The position numbers and the translations under genes were made by a program. A model generated the notes under the pieces. The model was not told where the DNA came from. It did no database searches and saw nothing but the letters and a program-made list of their open reading frames with translations. A stretch of 48,859 bases of DNA from Streptomyces hygroscopicus subsp. hygroscopicus (GTDB lineage: Bacteria; Actinomycetota; Actinomycetes; Streptomycetales; Streptomycetaceae). Where the stretch lies: assembly GCF_001553455.1 (NCBI RefSeq), contig NZ_BBOX01000153.1:1-48859 (forward strand), in the 5' to 3' direction. Below, piece by piece: positions 1-7,800 of this stretch. How positions within the stretch are numbered: the first letter of the stretch is position 1; each line of letters opens with the position of its first letter.

Positions 1-619
1 CGGACCGTCGGGTGCGGGCAAGTCCACCCTCGGCCGACTGCTCGCCGGGATCGACGCGCCGCGCACCGGTTCGGTGACCGTCGGCGGGGTGCCGCTCGCC
101 GGGCTCTCCCCGGAGCGGCTGCGCGGGCAGGTGGCCCTGGTGACCCAGGAGACGTATGTCTTCTCCGGGACACTCCGGGACAATCTGCTCATCGTCAGGC
201 CCGAGGCCGCCGACGCCGAGCTGGAGCGGGCCCTGGACGCGGTCGGGGCCCGGGAGTGGGCCCTGGAGCTGGGGCTGGACGCACGGGTGGGGGCGGGCGG
301 CGCGGCCCTGGCGCCGGACCGGGTCCAGCAGCTGTCCCTGGCCCGGCTGGTCCTGGCCGATCCGCACACCCTGGTGCTGGACGAGGCCACGTCGCTGCTC
401 GATCCCCGTGCGGCCCGCCGCTTGGAGCGCTCCCTCGCGGCCCTGCTCGAGGGGCGTACCGTCATCGCCATCGCGCACCGGCTGCACACCGCGCACGACG
501 CCGACCGGGTGGCGGTCATGGCGGACGGGCGGATCAGCGAACTCGGCACGCACCACGAACTAGTGGCGCGCGGGGGTGCGTACGCCGCGCTCTGGGAGTC
601 CTGGCACGGCCGCGCATGA
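1..619 (+). CDS. ABC exporter ATP-binding domain, C-terminal part (5' truncated by window)
   Basis: Reading frame 2 is open from the first base and begins inside the Walker A loop (GPSGAGKST), so the membrane domain and the N-terminus lie outside the window. The rest is a normal nucleotide-binding domain: Q-loop region (VTQETYVFSGTLRDN), Walker B (HTLVLDEATSLLD) and H-loop (IAIAHRLHTA), ending in a short tail. This matches the ATPase part of type IV (ABCB-like) exporters, where the ATPase is fused to six helices. The signature motif, normally LSGGQ, reads LAPDR before VQQLSLAR, so it is degenerate. Such subunits usually pair with a partner carrying a canonical motif, often the neighbouring gene, which would lie to the left. 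The substrate cannot be inferred. Confidence 0.9.
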   Translation, partial: GPSGAGKSTLGRLLAGIDAPRTGSVTVGGVPLAGLSPERLRGQVALVTQETYVFSGTLRDNLLIVRPEAADAELERALDAVGAREWALELGLDARVGAGGAALAPDRVQQLSLARLVLADPHTLVLDEATSLLDPRAARRLERSLAALLEGRTVIAIAHRLHTAHDADRVAVMADGRISELGTHHELVARGGAYAALWESWHGRA

Positions 620-1062
620 GGAGGTACGGATACGGGCGGCCCGAGGTGCGTACGGCGGTCCCCGGCCTGCGTACGGAAGTCCCTGGCCTGGCGTGTGCAT
701 GGCCGGGGCGCACCTGGCGTGTGTACGGCCGGGGCGTACTTGGTTTGCGTAGGGCCGTCCCTGGCGCGTGCATGGCCGGGCCGCAGCTGGTTTGCGTACC
801 GGTCGCCCCTGGGCTGGCGTGTGCGCGGCTGGGGCGCACCTGGTTTGCGTACGGCCTTCGCGTACGGCCGTACCTGGACGTACCCGGCATGTGCGCGGCC
901 GTCCCCGGCGTGTGCATGGCTGCGACGTGCGTACGCCGCTGATGGCTCACGGGTCCGGCGCCACCCGCCCGCCCGGCCGACCGTGACCGCGCAGGAGAGG
1001 GCGACGGACCGTCGGCCTCTCCAGCGCATGAGGGGCCACGGCCGTTCACCGGCGTGTGGTGG
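620..1062. repeat. Non-coding stretch with a degenerate GC-rich tandem repeat (about 630-945)
   Basis: No credible gene lies here. From about 630 to 945 the sequence is built of imperfect copies of two alternating blocks, one like TGGTTTGCGTACGGCCGTCC and one like GCGTGTGCATGGCCGGGGCG, with irregular spacing of about 25-50 bp. Open frames across it are long only because stops are rare in such repeats, and their translations are Arg/Gly/Ala/Trp-rich with no domain. The remaining 120 bp before the DeoR gene show nothing recognisable. Confidence 0.7.
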
Positions 1063-1839
1063 TCACCCGCCCTCCACGACGGTGATCTCGACCCCCTGGG
1101 CGCGCAGCGCCCGGATCTCGGCCGCGTCGGCGCCGCCGTCGGTGACCAGGGTCCAGCCGGGCGGCAGCCGCACCCAGGTGTGGAAGGGGCGGCGGCCGAT
1201 CTTCGCGGAGTGCGCCAGTACGTACACCGTCTCCGCCCGGCGGGCCATCAGCTCCTTCAGCCGGGTCTGGCGCAGGTCCGCCTCGCAGATGCCGTGCTCG
1301 GCCGTCACCCCGTCGGCGCCCAGGAAGACCCGGTCGAACGTCATGCGTTCCAGAGCGGCCTCGGTGAGCGGGCCGAGGAAGCTCTGGCTCAGCGGTCGGA
1401 GCGTACCGCCGAGACATTCCACCCGCACGGTCTCCACATCGGCGAGCTCCTGGAGTGCGGTGAGCCCGGTCGTGGCCACCGTGAGCTCCTCGGCGGTGCG
1501 CAGCTCATGGGCGAGGGCGCCGACGGTGGACCCGGCGTCGAGCAGCACCGTCTCCCCGGTGCGGACCGTCGACGCGGCCCACCGCGCGATGGCCCGCTTG
1601 GCCTCGAACGCCTCGCCGGTGCGCTGGCGCAGCGATGCCTCCGGGTGGGCGACCAGGGCCATCGCCCCGCCGTACGTCCGCGCCAGCCGCCCGTCGGCGG
1701 TGAGCTGGGCGAGGTCACGGCGGATGGTGGAGGCGGTGACGCCGAAGGTGCGGGACAGCTCCTCCACGCTGGTCAGGCCCGTGGTCGTGGCGAGGTGGAC
1801 GATCTGGTCGCGCCGGGCCCGCGCTCCGTTCACCGGCAT
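1063..1839 (-). CDS. DeoR/GlpR-family transcriptional regulator
   Basis: This is a 258-residue DeoR-type repressor. Residues about 8-60 form the winged helix-turn-helix with the family pattern (RRDQIVHLA, then TVEEL-like SVEELSRTFGVTASTIRRDLAQL, then GRLARTYGG). The remainder is the DeoRC sensor fold that binds phosphorylated sugars (LLDAGSTVGALAHEL, FLGADGVTAEHGICEAD). An upstream in-frame TTG exists, but the ATG at 1839 is preferred because GAGGA lies about 11 bases upstream of it. It is the last gene of the minus-strand operon after kinase and pdxA2, with a 31-bp gap. That position suggests it controls this operon and perhaps the divergent transporter operon, responding to a phosphorylated acid-sugar intermediate. 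The ligand is inferred from context. Confidence 0.9.
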   Translation of the reverse strand: MPVNGARARRDQIVHLATTTGLTSVEELSRTFGVTASTIRRDLAQLTADGRLARTYGGAMALVAHPEASLRQRTGEAFEAKRAIARWAASTVRTGETVLLDAGSTVGALAHELRTAEELTVATTGLTALQELADVETVRVECLGGTLRPLSQSFLGPLTEAALERMTFDRVFLGADGVTAEHGICEADLRQTRLKELMARRAETVYVLAHSAKIGRRPFHTWVRLPPGWTLVTDGGADAAEIRALRAQGVEITVVEGG

Positions 1840-1870
1840 ATCACTCGCGTTCCTCAACGGGGGCTCGATG

Positions 1871-2923
1871 TCAGCGGGCGGGGGTCGGCGCCATCTCGGC
1901 GGCCTGCCGCAGCGCCTCGATCATGCTACCGGCGTCGGCCGTGCCGGTACCGGCGATGTCGAAGGCGGTGCCGTGGTCGACGGAGGTGCGGATGACGGGC
2001 AGACCCACGGTCAGGTTGACCCCGGCCTCCAGGCCCAGCACCTTGACCGGGCCGTGCCCCTGGTCGTGGTACATCGCCACGATCAGGTCGTAGTCGCCGC
2101 GCCCGGCCAGGAAGAAGGCGGTGTCGGCGGGAAGCGGGCCGCGGGCGTCGATGCCGTCGGCGCGCAGCACCTCCAGCGCGGGCACGATCTTCTCCTCCTC
2201 CTCGCCGTAGCCGAACAGGCCGTTCTCCCCGGCGTGCGGATTGATCCCGCACACCCCGATCACCGGCTCCGGGGTGCCGGCGCGGACCATCGCCTCGTGG
2301 CCGCGGCGCACGGTGCGCTCGACCAGGCCCGGCTCGATCTTCCGCACCGCGTCGATGAGTCCGATGTGGGTGGTGACGTGAATGACCTTCACGGTGGGGG
2401 TGGCCAGCATCATCGACACCTCCTCGACCCCGGTGAGCTGGGCCAGCAGTTCGGTGTGGCCGGGGAAGACATGGCCGCCCGCGTGCAGCGCCTCCTTGTT
2501 GAGCGGCGCGGTGCAGATGCCCTGCACCTCACCGTTCATGGCGAGTTCGGCGGCGGCCCGTACGTACTGGTAGGCCGCGTCCCCGGCCACCGGGGAGAGT
2601 TCGCCCCAGGGCAGGTCGGCGGGGAGCAGCCCGAGGTCGATGACGTTGATCCGGCCCGGGGTGAACACCGCCTCACCGGGCGTGGCCACGGTGACGACCT
2701 CGCAGCTGACGCCGCGCAGCCGGGCGGCCTGCCGCAGCCGCTCCGCGTCCCCGATCACTACCGGGCGGCAGCGCCGCAGGGTGTCCTGGTCGAGCAGCGC
2801 GGGGACGACCACCTCGGGGCCGATACCGGCGCCGTCGCCCATGGTGACCGCGATGAGCGGAATCGCGGCATCCGCGTCCGCACCAGCGGCCCCGGTGGGG
2901 GCGAGGTTGGTGGAGGGGTTCAT
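1871..2923 (-). CDS. pdxA2: PdxA2-like 4-phospho-threonate/erythronate (4-hydroxythreonine-4-phosphate) dehydrogenase
   Basis: This 350-residue PdxA-family NAD-dependent dehydrogenase begins IPLIAVTMGDGAGIGPEV, the family's N-terminal hallmark. Metal-binding positions are visible in GHTELLAQ (His), in MYHDQGHGPVK, and in the C-terminal SVDHGTAFDIAGTG. PdxA2 paralogues, unlike vitamin B6 PdxA, sit next to DUF1537 kinases and oxidise/decarboxylate 4-phospho-D-threonate or erythronate to dihydroxyacetone phosphate. The adjacency here supports that role over pyridoxal phosphate synthesis. The start ATG overlaps the stop of the kinase gene (ATGA, 2920-2923), indicating translational coupling. The cytoplasmic location is expected since no signal peptide is seen. 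Stereospecificity of the substrate cannot be read from sequence. Confidence 0.9.
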   Translation of the reverse strand: MNPSTNLAPTGAAGADADAAIPLIAVTMGDGAGIGPEVVVPALLDQDTLRRCRPVVIGDAERLRQAARLRGVSCEVVTVATPGEAVFTPGRINVIDLGLLPADLPWGELSPVAGDAAYQYVRAAAELAMNGEVQGICTAPLNKEALHAGGHVFPGHTELLAQLTGVEEVSMMLATPTVKVIHVTTHIGLIDAVRKIEPGLVERTVRRGHEAMVRAGTPEPVIGVCGINPHAGENGLFGYGEEEEKIVPALEVLRADGIDARGPLPADTAFFLAGRGDYDLIVAMYHDQGHGPVKVLGLEAGVNLTVGLPVIRTSVDHGTAFDIAGTGTADAGSMIEALRQAAEMAPTPAR

Positions 2924-5043
2924 GAGGTGACCTTCCGTTCGGTCGGGTGGGGGCGCAGCGCCTGGACGATGTGGCGCAGGGAGTCGGGATCGCCGAAGCT
3001 GCCCGGTCGGGTCACGACGGATCGGCCGTCGGGGGTGGAGAGGTGGACGGCGCCGTGGTGCACCTGGCCGACCGGGTCGAGCTCGGTCACCGCCAGCGCG
3101 TCCAGCACCCGGCGTGCGGTCTCACCGCCGGTCAGGACGAGGTCGAGGGCGCCGGGGTGCGCGGCGACGGCGTCGCGGACGGCGCGGGCGAGGCCGTGCA
3201 CCAGCCGCCGTGCGGACGGCCGTTCCGGCCCCCGGTCCGGCCCCCGGTCCGGCTCTGTGTGATCCGGGCCCGCGGGATCCGGTTCTCTGAGATCAGGTCC
3301 TGCGCGATCCGGTTCTCTGAGATGGGGTTCCGTGGGATTCGGACCCGTGTGATCCGGACCCGCGCAATTCGGACCCGTGGGATTCGGACCCATGCGATCT
3401 GGTTCCGTGCGGTCGTCGGCTCCGCCGCCGGACGGTGGTGTCGCGGCGGACAGGGGGCCGCGTGCGGTGGCCTCGGGCGCGGGACGGGGCGAGGGGAGGG
3501 CCGCCGCGCCGGGCGCCGGGGCGGCGGTGGGCGTGTGCGGCGTCGCCGGACCGGGAGCCGCCGGCGGGGGGCCGGACGGGGCGGAGAGGGAGACGACCGT
3601 GACCGGGGCCGTCATCGGGGGCAACCGCACCGGGGGGCCGTCCGCCATCAGCGCGTCGAGCGGGAGCGGGTGGTGGATCGCTCCGTCCTCGACCAGGCGT
3701 CGGATCTGTTCCACGGCCGCCGGTTCGGCCGTGCCGACGACGACCAGCACTCGGCGGCCGGGGCTCGGTGACGGTGGGGTGGCGGGGAGGGCGCCGGTGT
3801 CTGGCCCTGGTGACGGTGGGGTGGTGTGGGACGCGGTGTCCGGCCCTGGTGGCGGTGGGTTGGCGGGGGCCGCGGTGTCCGGTGGCGGCGCCTGGTTGGT
3901 GGCGCCTGGCGTGGTGTTCGTCGTCGCGCGGGTGGCCGCGTGGGCCGCGGTGTCTCGTGGCGGTGCGGGGGTGGCCGCGGTGGGCGTGGTGCTCGGTGAC
4001 GGTGGGGTGGCGGCGGGGGCGGCGGTGCCCGGCCCTGGTGACGCCGGGTTGGCGCGGGACGCGGTGTCCCGTACGGGCGCCTGGTTGGTCGCGCCCGGCG
4101 TGGTGCTGGTCAGCGCCGAGGTGGCCGTGCCGGGCGTGGTGCTCCTCGGCGCCAGGGTGGCCGCGCGGGTCACGGTGGGCGAGGGCGTCGCCGCCAGCCG
4201 GCGGCCGAGGGCCAGCGCCAGTCCGCCGGAGCCGACCAGCCGCAGGCGTGGCCCGACGGCGAGCGACGCCTCGACGATCGCGTCCAAGTCGGCGTCGGTC
4301 TCCGCGTCGCACACCGCCACCCGTCCGTCGTCCGTGGCCGTCCGCAGCGCGGACAGCAGCCAGTGGCCGGGAGCCCGTACGGTGCTGAGCGGGATCGGCG
4401 TGGTGGGGAGCCCGTCGAGAGCCTCCGCGATCGAACGCGGCGCGGGCGTGGCCTCCAAGCGCCATGCGTCGCTCTCGTGGAGCGCCACCCCGTTGACGTA
4501 CACCACCCCCGAGCGCACCACGCGCCCGCCGACCGGCAGCGCGGGGGCGAGGACCACGCCCGCGCCGTCCTCGGCGAGCGCGCCGATCTCGGCGGCGAGA
4601 TTGCCCCGCAGCAGTGAGTCGATCTTCTTGAGGACCAGGGTGTCCCCGTCGGGCGAAGACAGCCGCAGCGCGTCGCGGACCGCCTCGGCCGCCTCGGCGG
4701 CCGGTCGATAGCGGGAGTCGAGGTCCAGGACGGTCGCCTCGCCGGGGTGTGGCGGGCGCGATGCCGCCAGCGCATCGTTGTGCCCATGTGGCGGGTGCGC
4801 CGCCGCCGGCGCACCGCCGTCCCCCTCGCCGGGGTGTGGCGGGTGCGCCGCTGTCGGCGCACCCCCGTCTCCTTCGCCGGGACGTCGTGGGCGCGGCGCC
4901 GCCGGCGCACCGCCGTCCCCCTCACCGGACCTGCCAACGAGCAGAACCCGGCTGCGTGTTGTGCGCGAGTGAAGGGCGGCGGCCGTCTCGGCGGCGCCGG
5001 ACAGGTCATCCGCGATGGCCAACAGCATCCGACCGGTCGTCAT
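2920..5043 (-). CDS. otnK: Four-carbon acid-sugar kinase (DUF1537, OtnK/DtnK-like) with three repeat insertions
   Basis: The conserved core is a DUF1537 kinase: N-terminal LLAIADDLSGAAETA (substrate aspartates), DLDSRYRP, LKKIDSLLRGNLAAEIGAL, LAPALPVGGRVV and VYVNGVALHES, then the C-terminal nucleotide-binding part with LVLTGGETARRVLDAL and PGSFGD. It would phosphorylate O4 of a threonate or erythronate for PdxA2. The start chosen is the ATG at 5043, with GAGGAGGT 6-7 bases upstream; an upstream frame extension has no Shine-Dalgarno. The protein is 707 residues, whereas the family is near 420. The excess lies in three low-complexity blocks: about 41-101 (GEGDGGAPxAAHPPHP repeats), 287-428 (TTPGATNQAP/DTAAPA-type) and 489-607 (Pro-rich, then AGPDxxEPDR-type). 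Catalytic motifs flank the blocks intact, so it may still be active. Confidence 0.88.
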   Translation of the reverse strand: MTTGRMLLAIADDLSGAAETAAALHSRTTRSRVLLVGRSGEGDGGAPAAPRPRRPGEGDGGAPTAAHPPHPGEGDGGAPAAAHPPHGHNDALAASRPPHPGEATVLDLDSRYRPAAEAAEAVRDALRLSSPDGDTLVLKKIDSLLRGNLAAEIGALAEDGAGVVLAPALPVGGRVVRSGVVYVNGVALHESDAWRLEATPAPRSIAEALDGLPTTPIPLSTVRAPGHWLLSALRTATDDGRVAVCDAETDADLDAIVEASLAVGPRLRLVGSGGLALALGRRLAATPSPTVTRAATLAPRSTTPGTATSALTSTTPGATNQAPVRDTASRANPASPGPGTAAPAATPPSPSTTPTAATPAPPRDTAAHAATRATTNTTPGATNQAPPPDTAAPANPPPPGPDTASHTTPPSPGPDTGALPATPPSPSPGRRVLVVVGTAEPAAVEQIRRLVEDGAIHHPLPLDALMADGPPVRLPPMTAPVTVVSLSAPSGPPPAAPGPATPHTPTAAPAPGAAALPSPRPAPEATARGPLSAATPPSGGGADDRTEPDRMGPNPTGPNCAGPDHTGPNPTEPHLREPDRAGPDLREPDPAGPDHTEPDRGPDRGPERPSARRLVHGLARAVRDAVAAHPGALDLVLTGGETARRVLDALAVTELDPVGQVHHGAVHLSTPDGRSVVTRPGSFGDPDSLRHIVQALRPHPTERKVTS
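3223..3579 (-). repeat. otnK: In-frame tandem repeat block 3 inside the kinase gene
   Basis: This block encodes about residues 489-607. The distal half (3223-3423) is a clear array of 15-bp units such as GGATTCGGACCCGTG on the plus strand, giving pentapeptides like AGPDH, TGPNP and REPDR. The proximal half is a Pro/Ala-rich stretch without a clean period. Because the unit is a multiple of three, copy-number change would preserve frame. Confidence 0.8.
3760..4185 (-). repeat. otnK: In-frame tandem repeat block 2 inside the kinase gene
   Basis: This block encodes residues about 287-428, rich in Thr, Pro and Ala, with recurring peptides TTPGATNQAP, RDTAA and PSPGPDT. On the plus strand the same words recur as GGCGTGGTGnTnGTC and CCCTGGTGACGGTGGGGTGG. 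Copies are imperfect, which suggests an old or gene-converted array rather than a recent expansion. Confidence 0.75.
4741..4923 (-). repeat. otnK: In-frame tandem repeat block 1 inside the kinase gene
   Basis: This block encodes residues about 41-101 with three to four copies of GEGDGGAPxAAHPPHP and a degenerate last copy. It sits between the first strand-helix unit (LLVGRS) and the DLDSRYRP motif, where family members have only a short loop. Confidence 0.8.
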
Positions 5044-5130
5044 GCCGGTACCTCCTCGAATGACCATGACGGGCGGGGTGATCCGACGTCGTGGACGTCG
5101 GCTCCGCGGTCTCGATGATGATGACATACG

Positions 5131-5162
5131 TTGCGCGAAGTGCGCGAGGAGTATTGCGTAAA
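5131..5162. promoter_or_regulatory. Candidate DeoR-type operator (direct repeats) in the divergent promoter region
   Basis: Two similar 9-mers, TTGCGCGAA (5131-5139) and TTGCGTAAA (5154-5162), lie 23 bp apart start to start, about two helical turns. They sit in the 236-bp region between the divergent kinase and binding-protein genes. DeoR-family proteins commonly bind such direct repeats, and a DeoR gene closes the kinase operon. A third partial copy (GTGCGCGAG, 5140-5148) lies between them. Assignment to the regulator is inference. Confidence 0.45.
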
Positions 5163-5279
5163 TCGCGCAGTCGTGTCACGGTGACCGCCGCGACACCTTG
5201 ACCCGTACGGCCCGCCAGCCCGGCGCCGCACGGGTCGAGCGAGCCGGTCGCTCGCCTCAGAACCGCCGAGAGGTCAACG

Positions 5280-6866
5280 ATGACCCGTATCGAGACCCGT
5301 ATCCCCTTCGGCCCGGCCCTCAGCCGCCGGTCCGTGCTGCGCCTGGGAGCAGGCGCTTCCGCAGGTATCGCCCTTGCCCCGCTCGCCGGGTGCGCGGGTC
5401 CCACCGGCGCCCCCGGGCCCGGCGCCATCAGCCTCGGGCTGAACCGCTCGCTGGTCAGCCTGGACAACAAGCTCAACCAGTTCGACGCGGCGGTCACGGT
5501 GCAGCGTGCGGTGCGCCAGGCGCTGACCCGGATCGGCAAGGGGCTCCGGCCCGAGCTGGTGCTCGCCGACCGCTTCGAGATGACCGAGCCCACCGCCTGG
5601 ACGGTGCGGCTGCGCCGGGGGGCCCGCTACTCCGACGGCACTCCGGTCACCGTCAAGGACGTCTCGACCGCGCTGAAGATGTACGCGGGCGTCAACGGCT
5701 CGTTCATCGTCGGGCTCTTCCCCGAGATGCCCACCGTCGAGCCGGTCGACGAGCGCACCTTCCGGCTGCACACCGAACGCCCGGTCCCCATCCTCGACCA
5801 GCTGATGGCCAACATCCTGATCAGCCCCGCCGCCGCGAACCGGCCCGGGGAGCTGTCCGGCGGTGTCGGCTCCGGCCCGTACGTGGTCACCTCGGCCAAC
5901 TCCGGCACCGGGGAGTACTCCCTGGCCGCCAACCCCCGGTACTGGGGGCGGCGCCCCGCCGTCGAGCGGGTCCGGGTGCGCTTCGTCCCCGAGGAGTCCA
6001 GCCGTGTCGTCGCCGTGCGCAGCGGTGAGCTGGACGTCATCGACACCATCACCCCCGACTCGGCCGAGCAGCTCAAGGGGCTGCCGGGGGTACGTCTGGA
6101 CCGCACCTCGGGCACCCGTGTCAACCAGCTGTTCTTCAACTTCCGCAAACCGCGCGGCCATCCGCTGGCCGATCCCCGGGTGCGCGAGGCGCTCAGCTAC
6201 GCCATCGACGGCGAGTCCCTGGTGCGCGATGTGCTCACCGGTTCCGCCCAGCAGGCCGAGGGCGTGGTCCCGCTCGCCCTCAAGGGCTCGGTGCGCACCG
6301 GCCGTTATGTCCATGACCCGGGCAAGGCCCGCAAACGCCTCGCCGCGCTGGGCGCGAGCGATCTCAAAGTGAAGATCATCTGGGAGTCCGGGGAGTTCCC
6401 CGCGGACACCTCGGTGATGGAGGCCGTGCTGGAGATGCTGCGCGCGGTCGGCGTCCGCGCCACCCTCCAGCAGTTCGAACCGGGCGGCGACATCCTGCAG
6501 TGGCGGCAGGGCCGCCGGGGCGACTGGGACGTCCTCGGCAACGGCTTCTCCGTTCCCACCGGCCACGCCTCCACCAGTCTCCAGGGCATGTACGGCGGCA
6601 CCCCGGAGAAGGAGAAGACCCGGGACACCTACCAGGGCTACGTCTTCCCCGAGATCGCCGCCCGGCTGGCCGACGCCTCCTCGGAAACCGACGAGAAGGC
6701 GCGGAACGAGAAGCTCGCCGCCGTCCAGAAGCGGATCTGGGACACCCGGCCCTGCCTGTGGGCCTTCGTCCCCGATGTGGTGCTGGCCCGCCGCACCCGG
6801 GTGCGCGACGTGGGCCTGCTCCAGCTCAACTCCTACGACCTCGCCGCCGTGCGGCTGGAGGGCTGA
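5280..6866 (+). CDS. Family 5 extracellular solute-binding lipoprotein (Dpp/Opp type), Tat-exported
   Basis: This 528-residue protein is the substrate receptor of the ABC importer encoded by the next four genes. The N-terminus carries a Tat motif (SRRSVLRLG) followed by a lipobox (LAGC, Cys near residue 38), so it is exported folded and lipid-anchored outside the membrane. The body shows the SBP_bac_5 pattern: ARYSDGTPVTVKDV, FRKPRGHPLADPRVREALSYAID and the late DTRPCLWAFVPDV. The ATG at 5280 has GAGAGGT about 6-7 bases upstream. Family 5 receptors bind oligopeptides, nickel or oligosaccharides. The operon with acid-sugar enzymes and a sialidase-like protein makes a carbohydrate-derived ligand more likely, which is inference. 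Confidence 0.93.
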   Translation: MTRIETRIPFGPALSRRSVLRLGAGASAGIALAPLAGCAGPTGAPGPGAISLGLNRSLVSLDNKLNQFDAAVTVQRAVRQALTRIGKGLRPELVLADRFEMTEPTAWTVRLRRGARYSDGTPVTVKDVSTALKMYAGVNGSFIVGLFPEMPTVEPVDERTFRLHTERPVPILDQLMANILISPAAANRPGELSGGVGSGPYVVTSANSGTGEYSLAANPRYWGRRPAVERVRVRFVPEESSRVVAVRSGELDVIDTITPDSAEQLKGLPGVRLDRTSGTRVNQLFFNFRKPRGHPLADPRVREALSYAIDGESLVRDVLTGSAQQAEGVVPLALKGSVRTGRYVHDPGKARKRLAALGASDLKVKIIWESGEFPADTSVMEAVLEMLRAVGVRATLQQFEPGGDILQWRQGRRGDWDVLGNGFSVPTGHASTSLQGMYGGTPEKEKTRDTYQGYVFPEIAARLADASSETDEKARNEKLAAVQKRIWDTRPCLWAFVPDVVLARRTRVRDVGLLQLNSYDLAAVRLEG

Positions 6867-6869
6867 GCC

Positions 6870-7799
6870 GTGACCCGCTATCTGATACGCCGCCTGGGCC
6901 AGAGCGTCCTGACCGTCTTCCTGACCCTCTCCACCGTCTTCGTACTGGTCCGCATGGCACCCGGCGACCCCGCCTCGGCCCTGGCCGGGCCCAACCCCAC
7001 CAGCGCGGACCTCGCCCGGATCCGCGAGCAGTTCGGCCTCGACCGTGGACTGCTCACCCAGTACGGGGTCTTCCTGCGCGATCTGTTCACCGGCGACCTC
7101 GGCACCAGCTACTCCTTCCACGCCCCGGCCCTGGACGTGGTGCTCGACCGGGTGCCGTACACCATCACCCTCTCCCTCTCCGCGATCGCCCTCACCGCGC
7201 TGGTGGCCGTGCCGCTGGGCGTGTGGATGGCCCGCCGCGCCGACACCAAGCGGGAGCTGGGCGCCAATGTGCTGACCATCGCCGGGCAGTCCATGCCGGA
7301 CTTCTGGATCGGTGTGATGCTGCTGACCGTCTTCGCCGTGCTGGTGCCGGTGCTGCCCGCCTCCGGCTTCACCACCTGGGGCGGACTGGTGCTGCCCACC
7401 GTGACGGTGGCGATCCTCCAGATGGCGCTGATCTCCCGGCTGGTCCGCCGTGAGATGGTGGCGGCGCTCGCCTCGCCGTACGTCACCGTCGCCCGCTCCC
7501 GCGGTGTCTCGACCCGGGCACTGACCTGGCGCTACGCCATGGGCAACTCCGCCATTCCGGTGCTCACCGCGCTCGGCACCCGCTTCGCCGCGATGCTCAA
7601 CGGCGTGGTGGTGGTCGAGGTGGTCTTCGGCTGGCCCGGTGTCGGCTCGCTCGTCGTGCGCGCCCTGGAGACCCGCGACTATCCGCTGATCCAGGCGACC
7701 GTCCTGGTCACCGCCGCCCTGGCGGTCCTCGTCCAACTCCTCATCGACCTGGCCTACCCGCTGCTCGACCCGCGGGTGCGCCTGGGAAAGGCGGCCTGA
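6870..7799 (+). CDS. ABC importer permease, DppB/OppB-like
   Basis: This is a 309-residue inner-membrane permease with six predicted helices. It opens with YLIRRLGQSVLTVFLTLSTVFVLVRMAPGDPA, the typical DppB first helix and extracellular GDP motif. The EAA loop that docks onto the ATPases appears as YVTVARSRGVSTRALTWRYAMGN. The GTG start lies 3 bp after the binding-protein stop, so the genes are cotranscribed. It pairs with the DppC-like gene that follows. Confidence 0.93.
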   Translation: MTRYLIRRLGQSVLTVFLTLSTVFVLVRMAPGDPASALAGPNPTSADLARIREQFGLDRGLLTQYGVFLRDLFTGDLGTSYSFHAPALDVVLDRVPYTITLSLSAIALTALVAVPLGVWMARRADTKRELGANVLTIAGQSMPDFWIGVMLLTVFAVLVPVLPASGFTTWGGLVLPTVTVAILQMALISRLVRREMVAALASPYVTVARSRGVSTRALTWRYAMGNSAIPVLTALGTRFAAMLNGVVVVEVVFGWPGVGSLVVRALETRDYPLIQATVLVTAALAVLVQLLIDLAYPLLDPRVRLGKAA

Positions 7800-7800
7800 G

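Noticed and set aside
1871..2923. Vitamin B6 biosynthesis PdxA
   Set aside because: The neighbour is a DUF1537 kinase with overlapping start, which is the PdxA2 catabolic context; no other B6 genes are nearby.
695..3262. 855-codon open frame on the plus strand
   Set aside because: It starts inside a tandem repeat and runs antisense through the DeoR, PdxA2 and kinase genes, all of which have clear domains.
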